Positions 26,776 through 34,186 of a stretch of DNA of 64,000 nt are shown piece after piece. Source of the DNA: Flavobacterium sp. N1736 (GTDB taxonomy: Bacteria; Bacteroidota; Bacteroidia; Flavobacteriales; Flavobacteriaceae). The stretch covers positions 4,464,001 to 4,528,000 of the forward strand of contig NZ_CP109994.1 of assembly GCF_025947065.1 (NCBI RefSeq). Direction: 5' to 3'. The notes under the pieces were generated by a model. That model was not told where the DNA came from and did not search any database. It was given only the letters and a program-made list of their open reading frames with translations. Within the stretch, counting starts at the first letter, position 1; the number at the start of each line of letters is the position of its first letter. A program made the position numbers and the translations under genes.

Positions 26776-26808
26776 CAAAAAAACCGCCAATCTTGCGAGA
26801 GGCGGTTT
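26776..26808 (-). terminator. Intrinsic terminator after the RNase G gene
   Basis: AAACCGCC and GGCGGTTT pair around 12 bases. On the minus strand a run of about seven T follows. It starts 6 bases after the rng stop codon. Confidence 0.85.
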
Positions 26809-26814
26809 CTTGTT

Positions 26815-28359
26815 TTATTCTTTGATAACATTTCCTTTTTTGTCGTAGAAATGATATTCTAAGTACGTGTAAGCGTCACGAGGTATGATTTTCACCCATT
26901 TTTTATGTTCAAAAAACCATTTTGAACGTAATGATGGAAAACCTTTACTGAGGTATGCAGCCACAAACGGATGTACATTAAGCACAACTTTATTGTGGAT
27001 TTTTAAAATTCTGTCTAAATCAGATGCGATTTTATCAATGATTAAAATTGGCGCTTCAATTTCGCCATGTTCATTGTTTGGATCTTCTTCTCTAGTTTTA
27101 ATATTAACTTCTGGTCTTACGCGTTGTCTTGTAATTTGAACTAAGCCAAATTTACTCGGCGGTAAGATTTTATGCTTTGCTTTATCGTCGCTCATTTCTT
27201 CTCGCAAGAAGTCGAACAAAACCTTCCTGTTTTCAGGATTAGACATATCGATAAAATCAACTACGATTATTCCGCCCATATCGCGCAAACGAAGTTGTCT
27301 GGCAATTTCTGCGGCGGCAATCATATTTACTTCCATGGCGGTATCTTCCTGATTAGTCGCTTTATTCGAACGATTTCCGCTATTTACGTCTATAACGTGA
27401 AGAGCTTCAGTGTGTTCGATTATTAAATAAGCTCCTTTGCTCATTGAAACCGTTCTTCCAAATGAAGTTTTGATTTGTCTCTCTATATTGTATTTCTCAA
27501 AAATTGGAGTGTCGTTTGATTGATAAAACTTAACAATCGATTGTTTTGAAGGTGCAATCTCTTGCAGATATTCCTTCGTTTGATGGTACAACTCTTCATC
27601 ATCTATTTGGATACCGCTAAAGGTATCGTTAAAAACATCTCTTAATATCGAAGAAGCTCTGTTAAGCTCTCCTAATACTTTTGACGGATGATGAGCAGTT
27701 GGTAATTTTTTACACATTGCAGTCCATCTGGCAAGCAGGTTCTGCAAATCTTTTTCTAATTCGGCTACGTTTTTGCCTTCGGCTACTGTACGAACAATAA
27801 CACCAAATCCTTTTGGTTTGATAGATAGAACAAGTTTTTTTAGACGATCCTTTTCCTTTTTGTCTTCTATTTTTTGAGAAATAGAAACACGGTCAGAAAA
27901 CGGAACGAGAACAATAAATCTTCCTGCCAATGAAAGCTCAGCGCTTATTCTTGGACCTTTGGTCGATATAGGTTCTTTTACAACTTGGACTAAAACAGAT
28001 TGATTGGCACTTAAAATATCAGTAATGATGCCATCTTTGTCAATCTCTTTTTCAAACTGAAAGGTTTTTAGGGAGAAATCTTTTATTTTACCTGCGCTTA
28101 CAAGTTTTATGAATTTCAATTGAGAAGCTAAGTTAGGTCCTAAATCGTGATAATGTAAAAAGGCATCTTTTTCGAAGCCTACATTTACAAAAGCAGCATT
28201 AAGTCCGGCAACTGGTTTTCGTATTTTGGCAATAAAAATATCACCAACCTGAAAGTTGCTTTTCTCTTCTTCTTTATGTAATTCAATTAGTTTTCCATCT
28301 TTTAATAAGGCAAAATCTACGGCTTCAGAACTAGATCTAATGATTAATTCTTTATTCAC
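26815..28359 (-). CDS. rng: Ribonuclease G/E family protein
   Basis: A 514-residue endoribonuclease for rRNA maturation and mRNA turnover, acting in the cytoplasm. An S1-like RNA-binding segment lies near residues 35-75 (GDIFIAKIRKPVAGLNAAFV). The catalytic acidic residues sit in HVIDVNSGNRS and IIVVDFIDMS. The protein keeps an RNase H-like and DNase I-like core, and the length fits RNase G rather than RNase E. The CPxC zinc-link of the E. coli enzymes, which joins dimers into tetramers, is absent. Only one Cys is present in the whole protein. It lies downstream of HU and the 30-residue gene on the same strand but beyond their terminator. Confidence 0.93.
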   Translation of the reverse strand: MNKELIIRSSSEAVDFALLKDGKLIELHKEEEKSNFQVGDIFIAKIRKPVAGLNAAFVNVGFEKDAFLHYHDLGPNLASQLKFIKLVSAGKIKDFSLKTFQFEKEIDKDGIITDILSANQSVLVQVVKEPISTKGPRISAELSLAGRFIVLVPFSDRVSISQKIEDKKEKDRLKKLVLSIKPKGFGVIVRTVAEGKNVAELEKDLQNLLARWTAMCKKLPTAHHPSKVLGELNRASSILRDVFNDTFSGIQIDDEELYHQTKEYLQEIAPSKQSIVKFYQSNDTPIFEKYNIERQIKTSFGRTVSMSKGAYLIIEHTEALHVIDVNSGNRSNKATNQEDTAMEVNMIAAAEIARQLRLRDMGGIIVVDFIDMSNPENRKVLFDFLREEMSDDKAKHKILPPSKFGLVQITRQRVRPEVNIKTREEDPNNEHGEIEAPILIIDKIASDLDRILKIHNKVVLNVHPFVAAYLSKGFPSLRSKWFFEHKKWVKIIPRDAYTYLEYHFYDKKGNVIKE

Positions 28360-28514
28360 ACTGTAAATTTTTATCTGTTTTTTCAGAAAATAGAATATAG
28401 AGACAAAAGTATAGATTTATAAAAACCTAAAATCTGAAATCTAAAATCTAAAATCTTATCTACAGATGGATTAAACAATATTTTAACAGGTATTGAACCC
28501 GGGGGAATTTTAGT

Positions 28515-28580
28515 TTGCAGTCATTAGTATCAGCTGGCAGTTTTAAGCTGCAGACTGTGACTGGATACTGAGACTAAATT
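28515..28580. repeat. Degenerate CAGTCTCAG-type repeat
   Basis: A loose array of CAGTC, CTGCAGACTG and ACTGAGACT units resembles the arrays at 5129-5186 and 45677-45774. Here it lies beyond the terminator of the 30-residue gene. Just before it, at about 28430-28457, is a short AAATCTAAAATCT tandem. Confidence 0.5.
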
Positions 28581-28604
28581 CCAATTTCAATGAACGTTTA
28601 AAAA

Positions 28605-28632
28605 GAAAAAAGTAGTTTAAAACTACTTTTTC
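28605..28632 (-). terminator. Terminator overlapping the end of the 30-residue gene
   Basis: AAAAAGTAGTTT and its complement form a stem whose arm includes the gene's stop codon. On the minus strand TTTTTTCTTTTT follows. Confidence 0.75.
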
Positions 28633-28715
28633 TTTTTGTGACGGTTAGCTCTCGCTCTTTTCTTACGTTTGTGAGTAGCTACCTTATGTCTCTTTCTTTT
28701 TTTACCACTTGGCAT
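28623..28715 (-). CDS. 30-residue very basic, probably ribosome-associated protein
   Basis: The peptide starts MPSGKKRKRHKVATHKRKK and is almost entirely Lys, Arg and His, ending in a run of Lys. Such tiny basic proteins are usually ribosomal. From memory, a near-identical peptide is conserved across Bacteroidota. I cannot say whether it corresponds to a described protein such as bL38 or THX. It sits 31 bp downstream of the HU gene on the same strand, and a terminator overlaps its end, so the two probably share a transcript. It is too short for most automated gene callers. Confidence 0.85.
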   Translation of the reverse strand: MPSGKKRKRHKVATHKRKKRARANRHKKKK

Positions 28716-28746
28716 ATCGTGTCGATTTTATAATTAATTAATAGTA

Positions 28747-29037
28747 TTATTTTGCTTCGTTGTTCGTTTTTACTCCCTCTACAAATACTTTTGCAGGTTT
28801 GAACGCAGGAATGTTGTGCGCAGGAATTTTGATAGTGGTGTTTTTAGAGATGTTTCTTCCTGTTTTTTCAGCTCTTGTTTTTACGATAAAACTTCCGAAA
28901 CCTCTTAGGTAAACATTGTCACCAGTTTCTAATGAAATTTTAACTTCTTCCATAAAAGTTTCTACTGTTGCTTGAACATCTCCTTTTTCAAGACCTAGTT
29001 TCTCTGAAATTTTCGCTACGATATCTGCTTTCGTCAT
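28747..29037 (-). CDS. HU-family DNA-binding protein
   Basis: A 96-residue nucleoid protein. MTKADIVAKISEKLGLEKGDV is the canonical N-terminal helix pair, and GFGSFIVKTRAEKTGRN leads into the DNA-inserting beta arm with the IPAHNIPAFKPAK end. The ATG at 29037 is chosen over an upstream one at 29088, because it gives the standard HU N-terminus and leaves room for a promoter. TATATTTG on the minus strand (29086-29093) is a good -7 element. It bends and compacts DNA as a dimer. HU/IHF subtypes cannot be separated here. Confidence 0.95.
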   Translation of the reverse strand: MTKADIVAKISEKLGLEKGDVQATVETFMEEVKISLETGDNVYLRGFGSFIVKTRAEKTGRNISKNTTIKIPAHNIPAFKPAKVFVEGVKTNNEAK

Positions 29038-29085
29038 TTTCTTTCCTATTTTATTTATAAATGATGTACTATTTTTTTGAGTTTG

Positions 29086-29093
29086 CAAATATA
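29086..29093 (-). promoter_or_regulatory. -7 element (TATATTTG) of the HU gene
   Basis: It matches TAnnTTTG on the minus strand, about 48 bases before the chosen ATG. A TTG at 29115-29117 lies 21 bases upstream, close to the usual -33 spacing. It lies inside the alternative 5' extension of the frame, supporting the shorter protein. Confidence 0.55.
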
Positions 29094-29176
29094 GGAATTA
29101 AAAAAATAATTAATCAAGCTAATTCGTTAAATTTTAATTACATAAACATTTACTTTTGTAATCTAAGTATTTTGCT

Positions 29177-30223
29177 ATGAATTTTTCTAACATATTGATA
29201 AAATGGTATTTACAAAACAAGCGTGATTTGCCTTGGCGAAATACAACGAATCCGTACCTAATTTGGCTATCAGAAATAATGCTGCAGCAAACCAGAGTTG
29301 CGCAGGGAACGCCTTATTTTTTTTCTTTTTCAGAGGAATTTCCTACGGTGTTCGACCTCGCAAATGCCGATGAAGAGAAGGTTTTGAAACTTTGGCAGGG
29401 ATTAGGTTATTATTCTCGTGCCCGAAATTTGCATAAAACCGCTCAATATGTGGCAAATGAACTCAATGGAATTTTCCCTCCTTCTTATATTGAATTATTA
29501 AAATTAAAAGGTGTTGGTGAATATACAGCCGCGGCAATTGCTTCTTTTTCTTATAATGAAGCAGTTCCTGTTGTAGACGGAAATGTATTTCGAGTACTTT
29601 CCCGTTATTTTGATATCGAATCGGATATTATGCTGCCGGCAACCAAAAAAGAATTTACAGCATTGGCACACGAATTAATGCCAAAAGATAATCCTGCAAT
29701 TTTTAATCAGGCGATAATGGAATTTGGCGCATTGCAATGCGTTCCTAAAAGTCCTGATTGTACTGTTTGTGTTTTTGCAGATAGTTGTCTGGCACTGCAA
29801 AAAAGGAAAGTAGATATTTTGCCTGTAAAATCTAAAAAAATAAAAGTAACCAATAGATTTTTTAATTATCTGATTTTAGAAGATATTTTAGGAAACACCT
29901 TAATTCAAAAAAGAACTGCAAAAGGCATTTGGCATAATTTATATGAGTTTCCGCTTTTAGAAACGCAACATATTGTTGACTTTGATTTTGTTGCAAATGC
30001 AGTTCAAAATGAGATTTTTTCAACCTATACTATATTAGGTATTGAAGATTATAGTCATGCAACGGTCATTCATAAACTTTCACATCAGCATTTACATATT
30101 CAATTCTGGAAAATTAAAATTAGTGATATAATTGAAAATGGAGTAGATGCGGTTCGTTTAAAAACGTTTCCTTTTCCAATAGTGATTTATAATTTTATTG
30201 AAAAGCAAGAAATAAATTGCTAA
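29177..30223 (+). CDS. mutY: A/G-specific adenine DNA glycosylase
   Basis: MutY removes adenine mispaired with 8-oxoguanine. The 348 residues contain WRNTTNPYLIWLSEIMLQQT (active-site Glu), a helix-hairpin-helix LKGVGEYTAAAIASF, the catalytic Asp in VVDGNVFRVLSRY, and a 4Fe-4S loop with Cys spacing 6-2-5 (CVPKSPDCTVCVFADSC). A NUDIX-like C-terminal domain recognises 8-oxoG. It heads a plus-strand run mutY-ssb-gldE-gldD, an order I recall from gliding flavobacteria. A TACTTTTG element at 29151-29158 could be its -7 box. Confidence 0.96.
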   Translation: MNFSNILIKWYLQNKRDLPWRNTTNPYLIWLSEIMLQQTRVAQGTPYFFSFSEEFPTVFDLANADEEKVLKLWQGLGYYSRARNLHKTAQYVANELNGIFPPSYIELLKLKGVGEYTAAAIASFSYNEAVPVVDGNVFRVLSRYFDIESDIMLPATKKEFTALAHELMPKDNPAIFNQAIMEFGALQCVPKSPDCTVCVFADSCLALQKRKVDILPVKSKKIKVTNRFFNYLILEDILGNTLIQKRTAKGIWHNLYEFPLLETQHIVDFDFVANAVQNEIFSTYTILGIEDYSHATVIHKLSHQHLHIQFWKIKISDIIENGVDAVRLKTFPFPIVIYNFIEKQEINC

Positions 30224-30230
30224 AAAAATG

Positions 30231-30238
30231 TATCTTTG
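30231..30238 (+). promoter_or_regulatory. -7 element (TATCTTTG) upstream of ssb
   Basis: A full match to TAnnTTTG, 22 bases before the ssb ATG and just after the mutY stop. No good -33 box is seen, but it suggests ssb can be expressed apart from mutY. Confidence 0.45.
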
Positions 30239-30260
30239 GGATAAATACCACAAATAAACC

Positions 30261-30701
30261 ATGAACGGAACATTAAATAAAGTGATGCTCATCGGCCACT
30301 TGGGCGATGATGTAAAGATGCATTATTTTGATGGAGGGAATTGCATTGGACGTTTTCAGCTGGCAACAAATGAAGTTTATATTAACAAAACTACCAATGA
30401 AAAGATAACTTCGACAGAGTGGCATAATTTAGTTGTACGCAATAAAGCGGCTGAAATTTGTGAAAAATATCTCTCTAAGGGGGATAAAATTTATGTGGAA
30501 GGACGTATAAAATCGCGTCAGTGGCAAGCCGAAGACGGAACGACCAAATACACTACAGAAATTCAGGTTACCGAGTTTACTTTCTTGACTACCAAAAAAG
30601 AAACAGGAGGTCATAAACAAAATCATGATTCAGAATCCGCAAAAAACACTAACTTTGATGCGACTAATGAAGGCTTACCTATAAATGATTTGCCTTTTTG
30701 A
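30261..30701 (+). CDS. ssb: Single-stranded DNA-binding protein
   Basis: A 146-residue OB-fold protein that coats single-stranded DNA in replication and repair. The N-terminal NKVMLIGHLGDD and the central SKGDKIYVEGRIKSRQWQ strand are typical. A polar disordered tail ends in INDLPF, the conserved acidic-hydrophobic tip that binds partner proteins. It lies 37 bp after mutY and 23 bp before gldE on the same strand. Confidence 0.96.
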   Translation: MNGTLNKVMLIGHLGDDVKMHYFDGGNCIGRFQLATNEVYINKTTNEKITSTEWHNLVVRNKAAEICEKYLSKGDKIYVEGRIKSRQWQAEDGTTKYTTEIQVTEFTFLTTKKETGGHKQNHDSESAKNTNFDATNEGLPINDLPF

Positions 30702-30724
30702 TTGTTTAACTAATCTTTTTTAAT

Positions 30725-32020
30725 TTGGACCCGGAGCCCAGTTTGTTTTTAAATACCACTTTAGACATCAATTTAATAATTGGTTTTGTCGGAATATTTA
30801 TTTTGCTGTTTCTATCGGCAATTGTTTCAGGTGCCGAAGTAGCACTTTTTTCTTTATCTCAAAAAGACATCGACGATACTTTACAAGAAGATACCTCAAA
30901 AGGAAAAATTATTTCCAATCTTTTAGATAAACCCAAAAAACTCTTAGCAACTTTACTCGTAGCGAATAATTTTTTTAATATCGGAGTTGTTATTTTATTC
31001 TCTTTTATAGGGCAAAATATCTTTTCAGGTGTTGTTTCGCCCGTATTTAAATTCATGTTAGAAGTTGTTGTCGTTACCTCTTTGATCTTGTTGTTTGGAG
31101 AAGTTTTGCCTAAAGTATATGCGAGCCGTAACAATATAAAATTTGCGAAATGGTCAGCGTATCCAATTTCTTTTTTAGATAAAGTACTCTCTCCAATAAG
31201 TTTGCCCATGCGCAGCGTTACCCTATATTTGCAGCATAAATTAGGAAAACAGAAGAATAATTTTTCGATAAACCAGCTTTCTCAGGCTTTAGAGCTTACA
31301 GATTCTGAAGGAACATCAAGCGACGAACAAAAAATACTCGAAGGAATAGTTTCTTTTGGAAACACAGATACCAAGCAGGTTATGAGTCCGAGGATTGACA
31401 TTTTTGCGTTAGAAATATCAGAATCGTTTGCATCCATATATACAAAAATAATCGAAAAAGGATTTTCAAGAATTCCGGTTTACAAAGACAATATTGATCA
31501 GATAGAAGGCGTTTTGTTTGTGAAGGATTTATTGCCTCATATTGATAAAAAAGAATTTGAATGGACTTCTCTAATGCGCGAGCCTTTTTTTGTTCCTGAG
31601 AATAAAAAACTGGACAATTTACTAAAGGATTTTCAAAGCCTTAAAAGTCATTTGGCGATTGTAGTTGATGAATATGGCGGAACATCAGGATTAGTTTCTT
31701 TAGAAGATGTAATTGAAGAAATCGTAGGGGATATTAGTGATGAATTTGATGATGAAAATTTGAATTATTCGCAAATAGATGAAAAAAACTTTCTTTTTGA
31801 AGGTAAAATCAATATGAAAGATTTCTACAGAATTGTAGATGTAAATGAAGATATTTTTGAGTCACATAAAGGAGAAGCTGAAACATTAGCAGGTTTTATT
31901 TTAGAAATTTTAGGTAATTTTCCCAAAAAAGATCAAAAAATAGCTTTTGAAAACTGTGTTTTTACCATAGAAACAGTTGATAAAAAGCGTGTAAAACAAA
32001 TAAAAGTAACAATAGAATAA
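30725..32020 (+). CDS. gldE: Gliding motility-associated protein GldE (CNNM/CorC-type membrane protein)
   Basis: A 431-residue inner-membrane protein with an N-terminal DUF21/CNNM domain of about four helices (FVGIFILLFLSAIVSGAEVALFS), a CBS pair (VMSPRIDIFALEISE onward; LAIVVDEYGGTSGLVSLEDVIEE) and a C-terminal CorC_HlyC domain. In F. johnsoniae GldE overlaps functionally with, and is encoded next to, GldD; its biochemical role is unclear. The start is TTG at 30725, 23 bp after ssb. It ends one base before the gldD ATG, so the two are translationally coupled. Confidence 0.93.
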   Translation: MDPEPSLFLNTTLDINLIIGFVGIFILLFLSAIVSGAEVALFSLSQKDIDDTLQEDTSKGKIISNLLDKPKKLLATLLVANNFFNIGVVILFSFIGQNIFSGVVSPVFKFMLEVVVVTSLILLFGEVLPKVYASRNNIKFAKWSAYPISFLDKVLSPISLPMRSVTLYLQHKLGKQKNNFSINQLSQALELTDSEGTSSDEQKILEGIVSFGNTDTKQVMSPRIDIFALEISESFASIYTKIIEKGFSRIPVYKDNIDQIEGVLFVKDLLPHIDKKEFEWTSLMREPFFVPENKKLDNLLKDFQSLKSHLAIVVDEYGGTSGLVSLEDVIEEIVGDISDEFDDENLNYSQIDEKNFLFEGKINMKDFYRIVDVNEDIFESHKGEAETLAGFILEILGNFPKKDQKIAFENCVFTIETVDKKRVKQIKVTIE

Positions 32021-32021
32021 A

Positions 32022-32582
32022 ATGTTTAAAAGAATAATTTCGGCAGCTGCAATTTTACTAACATTAACAGTTATAAGCTGTAAAGATGATGTGATACCAA
32101 AACCGGCGAGTTTTTTACGCCTGGATTATCCCGAAGCTAAATATGCTAATTTTGATGGCAATTGTCCGTTTACATTTCAAATGAATGAAGCTGCGGTTAT
32201 TAAGGGAGAAAAAGATTGCGGATTTGCTATTACATATCCAAAAATGAAAGCTACGATTTATTTAACCTATAAACCTGTAAATAATAATATTGAAAAGCTG
32301 CTTAAAGATGCTCAGAAACTAACGTATGAACATGTAATAAAAGCAGATGATATTTTAGAACAGCCCTATTTAAACCCTGAAAAAAAAGTATACGGAATGT
32401 TTTACCAAGTTGATGGAAATGCCGCTACAAACTCACAATTTTACGTAACAGACAGCACAAAACATTTTATTACCGGATCAGTTTATTTTTATGCAAAACC
32501 AAATTTTGATTCGATCATGCCGGCGGCAAGTTATATTAAAAATGATATGCGACAGTTGATGGAAACATTAAAATGGAAATAG
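32022..32582 (+). CDS. gldD: Gliding motility lipoprotein GldD
   Basis: A 186-residue lipoprotein: the signal peptide ends in lipobox VISC (Cys20). The mature part begins KDDVIPKPASFLRLDYPEAKY, the recognisable GldD start. It is required for gliding and for type IX secretion in F. johnsoniae, and acts in the envelope with GldB, GldH and GldJ. It follows gldE by one base and closes the operon at a strong terminator. Confidence 0.94.
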   Translation: MFKRIISAAAILLTLTVISCKDDVIPKPASFLRLDYPEAKYANFDGNCPFTFQMNEAAVIKGEKDCGFAITYPKMKATIYLTYKPVNNNIEKLLKDAQKLTYEHVIKADDILEQPYLNPEKKVYGMFYQVDGNAATNSQFYVTDSTKHFITGSVYFYAKPNFDSIMPAASYIKNDMRQLMETLKWK

Positions 32583-32600
32583 AAAAAAATCAAAACATAA

Positions 32601-32630
32601 AAAAGGGCGTTCAGTTTGAACGCCCTTTTT
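32601..32630. terminator. Bidirectional intrinsic terminator after gldD
   Basis: AAAAGGGCGTTCA and its complement pair as a 13-bp stem around GT, with A-run and T-run on the two sides. It serves gldD (+) and the HMA gene (-). Confidence 0.92.
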
Positions 32631-32648
32631 TATTGAAAATAATTTCGA

Positions 32649-33032
32649 TTATGATTTCAATTTCATATTCGAAACCTTGTATGTTTTTCCGTCTCCGGTT
32701 TCCTGTACCACTTTAGTTAAGTTTTCAGGATTTTGAATTGTTTTGTCAAAAGTAACCATTGCTGTTTTTTTATCAAAATCAACCGCAGCTTTTTCTACAC
32801 CTTTAAGATTTGATAATTCTTGTTCAATCGTTTTTGCGCAACCTACGGCACAAGTCATTCCTTCAATTGTAAAACTTGCTGTTTGTACATTTTCAGGAGC
32901 AATTACTTTGTGTTCTTTTACTACTGTTTTTTCACCTCTTGCTACAGCCAGACTTTTGTCTTCTTCTTTTTTACAGCTTACCAATACTAAACCTGCGATT
33001 GCTACTGCTGCTATGATTTTTTTGATTTTCAT
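32649..33032 (-). CDS. Heavy-metal-associated (HMA) domain lipoprotein
   Basis: A 127-residue lipoprotein with lipobox VLVSC (Cys20), a charged linker, and an HMA fold at about residues 50-115 (ASFTIEGMTCAVGCAKTIEQEL). The metal loop reads CAVGC, with three residues between the cysteines instead of the usual two. That may alter metal choice or geometry. The likely role is periplasmic copper or other soft-metal handling. It is monocistronic, convergent with gldD and divergent from the DMT transporter. Confidence 0.88.
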   Translation of the reverse strand: MKIKKIIAAVAIAGLVLVSCKKEEDKSLAVARGEKTVVKEHKVIAPENVQTASFTIEGMTCAVGCAKTIEQELSNLKGVEKAAVDFDKKTAMVTFDKTIQNPENLTKVVQETGDGKTYKVSNMKLKS

Positions 33033-33136
33033 TATAATGAGTTTTTAATTAGCGTTTTTATGTTGTTTGCAAAATTAATAAAAAAGGAGAGGTCAGTTCG
33101 TAAAATTATTACAAATTTGCAGTAAAAATACTATTT

Positions 33137-34003
33137 ATGGATGCAAAACAATTAAAGTGGTTTTATTTATTCTTGCTTTCGCTAATTTGGGGAAGTTCTT
33201 TTATTCTAATTAAAAGAGGATTAGTTGGTTTAACTGCAATTCAGGTAGGTTCACTCCGAATTATTTTTGCCGCTTTATTTTTGCTTATTGTTGGATTTTC
33301 AAGTTTAAAGAAAATCTCTCGCCGCCAATGGAAATTTGTTGCCTTAACATCTGTTTTCGGGACATTTATTCCGGCTTTCTTTTTTGCTATTGCCGAAACT
33401 CAGGTTGATAGTTCAATTGTAGCCATTTTAAATTCGCTTACACCTTTAAATACCTTAGTTTTAGGAATACTTATTTTTGGAATTCAGTTTCAAAAACGAC
33501 AGGTTATAGGAGTTTTTGTTGGATTAATAGGTTGTATGTTATTGGTTTTGAGTGGAGCTTCGGCACATCCGGGACAAAATTATTACTTTGTTCTTTTAGT
33601 TGTAATTGCAACAATTTGTTATGCCATAAATGTAAACTTAATCAAGAAATATTTACCTGATTTGAATTCATTAAGTATCACAACCGGAAATTTTACGGTT
33701 TTGCTTATACCCGCATTAATCATTCTAAGTACAACTGATTTTACACAAAGAATAAATATTGAGGTGACGCAGCGTTCTGTTTTATTCGTAATGATATTAG
33801 GCGTTTTAGGAACCGGAATCGCGAATGTTTTATTCTTTAAACTAATACAAATGTCTTCGCCTGTATTTGCAACATCAGTAACCTATTTAATTCCGATAGT
33901 AGCATTTTTCTGGGGATTATTAGATAATGAAATGCTAACACCAATTCAGTTTTTTGGAGCTTTTATTATTTTGATAGGGGTTTATTTATCGGCTAAGAAA
34001 TAG
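33137..34003 (+). CDS. EamA/DMT-family transporter
   Basis: A 288-residue inner-membrane protein with about ten helices in two EamA repeats. The first opens with LLSLIWGSSFILIKRGL, and each half is followed by a GxxxG-type helix. The SPVFATSVTYLIPIVAFFWG segment near the end is typical of drug/metabolite exporters. The substrate is unknown; export of an amino acid or metabolite is common in this family. The start ATG at 33137 fits. It is followed by a perfect palindrome and then by convergent M16 genes. Confidence 0.9.
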   Translation: MDAKQLKWFYLFLLSLIWGSSFILIKRGLVGLTAIQVGSLRIIFAALFLLIVGFSSLKKISRRQWKFVALTSVFGTFIPAFFFAIAETQVDSSIVAILNSLTPLNTLVLGILIFGIQFQKRQVIGVFVGLIGCMLLVLSGASAHPGQNYYFVLLVVIATICYAINVNLIKKYLPDLNSLSITTGNFTVLLIPALIILSTTDFTQRINIEVTQRSVLFVMILGVLGTGIANVLFFKLIQMSSPVFATSVTYLIPIVAFFWGLLDNEMLTPIQFFGAFIILIGVYLSAKK

Positions 34004-34080
34004 AGGCAAAATGTTTTTTGTGAGATATGAAATGTTATGTTCATGTCACTTCGCTCAGCTGATAAAAACAGTCCATAAAA

Positions 34081-34117
34081 AAAGCTTTGTCAAAGTTTTA
34101 AACTTTGACAAAGCTTT
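34081..34117. repeat. Perfect 18-T-18 palindrome
   Basis: AAAGCTTTGTCAAAGTTT and its exact complement flank a single T. The core TCAAAGTTTTAAACTTTGA is also found at 38761-38779. It lies between convergent genes and may end transcription from either side. Confidence 0.75.
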
Positions 34118-34121
34118 CAAA

Positions 34122-34186
34122 AATCTTAGCAACTCAGTAACTCAGAACCTTTGTACCTCTGAGCCTATGAACCTTTGTGAACCTTT
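34122..34186. repeat. Degenerate AAGGTTC/TCTGAG repeat abutting an M16 stop
   Basis: On the minus strand the TAG stop of the M16 gene (34187-34189) is followed at once by about four imperfect AAAGGTTC units mixed with TCTGAGTTACTGAG, then by the palindrome at 34081-34117. The order stop, degenerate repeat, hairpin repeats what is seen at gldA and at the M1 peptidase. Confidence 0.65.

Noticed and set aside
29038..29088. N-terminal extension of HU by 17 residues
   Set aside because: It overlaps the likely -7 element, and the canonical HU start MTKADIV is at 29037.
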